In this document: piece by piece, positions 32,481-34,122 of the stretch
Numbering within the stretch: position 1 is the first letter of the stretch
Layout of the letters: every line of letters begins with the position of its first letter
From: an uncultured Actinomycetes bacterium
GTDB lineage: Bacteria; Actinomycetota; Thermoleophilia; RBG-16-64-13
Assembly: GCA_903873715.1 (NCBI GenBank)
Contig: CAIQPS010000132.1
Coordinates: 1-34,122, forward strand
Direction of reading: 5' to 3'
DNA length: 34,122 nucleotides
Notes under the pieces: model-generated
Seen by the model: only the letters and a program-made list of their open reading frames with translations
The model's database searches: none
What the model was told of the DNA's origin: nothing
Translations under genes and position numbers: made by a program

Positions 32481-33293
32481 CTATTCGGCGCCCAGCCGGG
32501 CGCGCAGCCGGAAGAGTTCGGCCCGGAGCAGGAAGCGGCCCCAGCTGACAGGAGTGAGGTCCCGCTCCTGGAAGAGGTGCTCCAGACACAGCGCCAGCGC
32601 GCCTTCCGGCTCGCCCAGCACCTGCGCGCTCTCTGCGTCGAGCTTGACCGCCGTGACCGTGAGCTCCCCCTTCGGGAACCGCTGCGCCCCGCCTGAATCG
32701 AGGAACGCGTGCAGCGAGGTGAGCTGCAATTGCGACTCCACCAGCGGCCGGCGCGGGTCGTAGATGATGAACTCTGTGTGGTACATCGCAGGGATGCCCT
32801 TGGAGAGCACCAGCCTGCGCAGGTGGATGACCTTCTTGCCGGGCGCGACGTGGAGCATGTCCGCCACGTGGCCGTCGGCTTTGGTCATGGACGCGGAGAG
32901 TATGCGGATCTCCGCGGACTGGTCCAGCCATTCGCCGCTCGAGGAGTCGAGGCGGAACACCGAATCGGCGAGGTCGCGGGACCGGGCGTAGATGCCCCTG
33001 CCCTTGACGCCGGTGACCAGGCCCTGTTGTTCCAGCAACGAGAGAGCGCGCCGCACCGTCATGGGACTGACCCCGAACTCGGCCTGGAGCTCCGACCCCG
33101 ACGGCAGACGGCCGCCTGCGGGGTATTCGCCGGAATCAACACGTTCGGCCAGCGTCTGGGCGATGTGGAGGTAGGCAGGCACCTGCCCCTCGTCCTCACG
33201 CGCCACAGGCGTCGCAGAGGAGAGCCCTGAAATCCCCAGATCTGTCGCGGGTCGTGTCCGCATCCCCCATCCCATAGCAAATGGTAATGCCAC
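32481..33293 (-). CDS. GntR/HutC-type transcription regulator with UTRA effector domain
   Basis: A 270-residue regulator. The winged helix (about 40-105) contains LPSGSELQAEFGVSPMTVRR and LEQQGLVTGVKGRGIYA. The UTRA domain (about 125-265) includes HLRRLVLSKGIPAMYHTEFI, typical of effector binding. UTRA regulators usually respond to small metabolites such as sugars, amines or phosphonates. The start is uncertain: GTG 33293, ATG 33275 or ATG 33263; none has a strong SD. It heads an operon with the divergent corrinoid protein and faces corrinoid copy B, so it likely controls both directions in response to the methylated substrate. Confidence 0.9.
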   Translation of the reverse strand: MALPFAMGWGMRTRPATDLGISGLSSATPVAREDEGQVPAYLHIAQTLAERVDSGEYPAGGRLPSGSELQAEFGVSPMTVRRALSLLEQQGLVTGVKGRGIYARSRDLADSVFRLDSSSGEWLDQSAEIRILSASMTKADGHVADMLHVAPGKKVIHLRRLVLSKGIPAMYHTEFIIYDPRRPLVESQLQLTSLHAFLDSGGAQRFPKGELTVTAVKLDAESAQVLGEPEGALALCLEHLFQERDLTPVSWGRFLLRAELFRLRARLGAE

Positions 33294-33352
33294 CGCCGTC
33301 CCATGCTTTTCATCGGAGTGGCTAGATATTTGCCTACCGGCACAATACCATG

Positions 33353-33422
33353 CTGTCTATACAGGTAGCTTGTGGCTGGGGGCCGGCACTTGTATAGTCA
33401 GGGGGAAAGTGACAGGTGTCAC
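33353..33422 (+). promoter_or_regulatory. Promoter of corrinoid copy B flanked by two palindromes
   Basis: TTGTGG (33370-33375) and TATAGT (33393-33398) are 17 bp apart, a good sigma-70-type promoter with a start near 33405. Upstream lies CTGTCTATACAG (33353-33364, arms CTGT/ACAG). Downstream, over the expected start, lies GTGACAGGTGTCAC (33409-33422), a 14-bp site with perfect 6-bp arms. CTATACA (33357) and TGTATAG (33391) also form an inverted pair. These are candidate operators for the divergent GntR/UTRA regulator. Confidence 0.6.
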
Positions 33423-33533
33423 GGTTCCGGTCTCTCCGGGTGCTGTTAGGGGGCAGCCGTACAGAGGGGGGCCGCATCACAGTTTTTTCGCATTCCTTCG
33501 CTCTGCAATCTCGTCTTCAAAAAGGAGCCTGAA
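33423..33533 (+). other. 5' leader of corrinoid copy B
   Basis: If transcription starts near 33405 the leader is about 129 nt. It holds a T6 run at 33483-33488 and the AAAGGAG SD at 33521-33527. A short GCTG/CAGC stem may form near 33440-33455. I could not find the B12-box or other hallmarks of a cobalamin riboswitch, nor a strong stem before the T6 run. Confidence 0.4.
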
Positions 33534-34122
33534 GTGGCCCACGAACTCGTAGAAGCCATGGCGAACATGAAGGAGAAGGAAGCCCTTCAGATCGTCGACG
33601 ACCTGCTCGCCAAAGGTGAGGACCCCAACAAGATCCTCGACCTGTCCTCCGAAGCCATGCAGGTGGTAGGCCAGCGCTACCAGGAAGGCACCTACTTCCT
33701 GCCCGAGCTCATCATGTCCGGCGAGATGCTGCGCAAGATCGGCGAGATCCTCAAGCCCCTTCTGGCCGCCCAGTCCGGCGTCACCAAGAAACTGGGCACC
33801 GTGGTCTTGGGCACCGTCCGCGGCGACATCCACGACATCGGCATGGACATCGTGGGCTTCATGCTGGAAGTGAACGGCTTCGAGGTCTACGACTTGGGGA
33901 TAGACCAGCCGGAAGACGCCTTCGTCAAGGCCGTGGCCGACCACAAGCCCCAGGTGCTCGCCCTCTCCGGCTTCCTCTCCGTGGCCTTCGACTCCATGAA
34001 GTCCACCATCGAGGAAGTGGAGAAAGCCGGTCTTCGCACCGGCCTCAAGGTCATCATCGGCGGCGGCCAGATGGACGACACCGTGCGCAAGTACACCGGG
34101 GCCGACGCCTACGGCGACGACG
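33534..34122 (+). CDS. Corrinoid (B12-binding) methyl-transfer protein, copy B, 3' truncated by window edge
   Basis: The first 196 residues of a corrinoid protein almost identical to copy A. GTG 33534 has AAGGAG 6 nt upstream; ATG 33558 is an in-frame alternative. The N-terminal helical cap (1-85) is complete here. The cobalamin motif reads GDIHDIGMD (His100) where copy A has GDIHDIGKD, a Lys-to-Met change beside the B12 His. Near the end of the visible part, Asp of copy A is Thr (GLRTGLKV). It is expressed away from the GntR-type regulator. What follows lies outside the window; by analogy with copy A it could be another importer or methyltransferase set. Confidence 0.95.
   Translation, partial: MAHELVEAMANMKEKEALQIVDDLLAKGEDPNKILDLSSEAMQVVGQRYQEGTYFLPELIMSGEMLRKIGEILKPLLAAQSGVTKKLGTVVLGTVRGDIHDIGMDIVGFMLEVNGFEVYDLGIDQPEDAFVKAVADHKPQVLALSGFLSVAFDSMKSTIEEVEKAGLRTGLKVIIGGGQMDDTVRKYTGADAYGDD
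33766..34122 (+). repeat. Right copy of the 357-bp near-identical direct repeat (corrinoid gene)
   Basis: Aligns without gaps to bases 1-357 with 8 mismatches. Both copies are in the same orientation and separated by about 33.4 kb, so recombination between them could delete or amplify everything in this window. Confidence 0.95.

Noticed and set aside
33423-33533. Cobalamin riboswitch or attenuator upstream of corrinoid copy B
   Set aside because: No B12-box-like sequence was found, and the T6 run at 33483 is not preceded by a convincing GC stem.

Overview
The window is GC-rich, densely coded DNA. It most resembles an anaerobic actinobacterium (Actinomycetota), though I cannot fix the lineage from sequence alone. 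Pointing that way are lipoproteins with Thr/Ala/Ser linkers, a DUF1385 protein, several starts that look leaderless (TANNNT about 6-8 nt before the ATG), corrinoid methyl-transfer proteins, a Mop-type aldehyde oxidoreductase, an Fe-S flavoenzyme of the old yellow enzyme class, and DUF438 and C_GCAxxG_C_C proteins. No rRNA, tRNA, CRISPR array, transposase or integrase was seen.

Layout. (1) 1-5.8 kb, + strand: the end of a corrinoid protein gene (copy A), a ribose-type ABC importer (lipoprotein binding protein, double ATPase, permease) and a uroporphyrinogen-decarboxylase-family methyltransferase. Read together this is an import-and-demethylate module for an unknown methylated compound. (2) 5.8-14.4 kb: a flavoenzyme, two small proteins and a D. 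gigas Mop-like aldehyde oxidoreductase on the - strand; a cyclase-family hydrolase diverging from it; then a radical SAM/PDZ-like protein converging with a C_GCAxxG_C_C protein. (3) 14.5-18.8 kb: a DUF438/hemerythrin/PAS protein divergent from an HD-GYP response regulator and a hybrid histidine kinase. (4) 18.9-22.2 kb: an LssY_C membrane protein, an RNB ribonuclease and a diphthine-ammonia-ligase-family protein. (5) 22.1-27.3 kb: a KimA-like potassium transporter divergent from a shortened KdpD kinase and KdpE regulator, then a DUF1330 protein. (6) 27.4-31.7 kb: ornithine carbamoyltransferase, an epimerase, a trypsin-like lipoprotein, DUF2177 and DUF1385 membrane proteins. (7) 31.8 kb to the end: a GntR/UTRA regulator with a more distant corrinoid protein on the - strand, divergent from corrinoid protein copy B, which runs off the right edge.

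The main points are these. Corrinoid copies A and B, at the two extreme ends, match over 357 bp with only 8 mismatches. The methyl-transfer module has a sugar-type importer but no visible reductive activator. A KdpDE pair without the KdpD N-terminal domain sits divergently beside a KimA-like K+ transporter, with repeated GTATA-type motifs between them. Five genes show a repeated leaderless-type start, two of them immediately after terminator-like hairpins.
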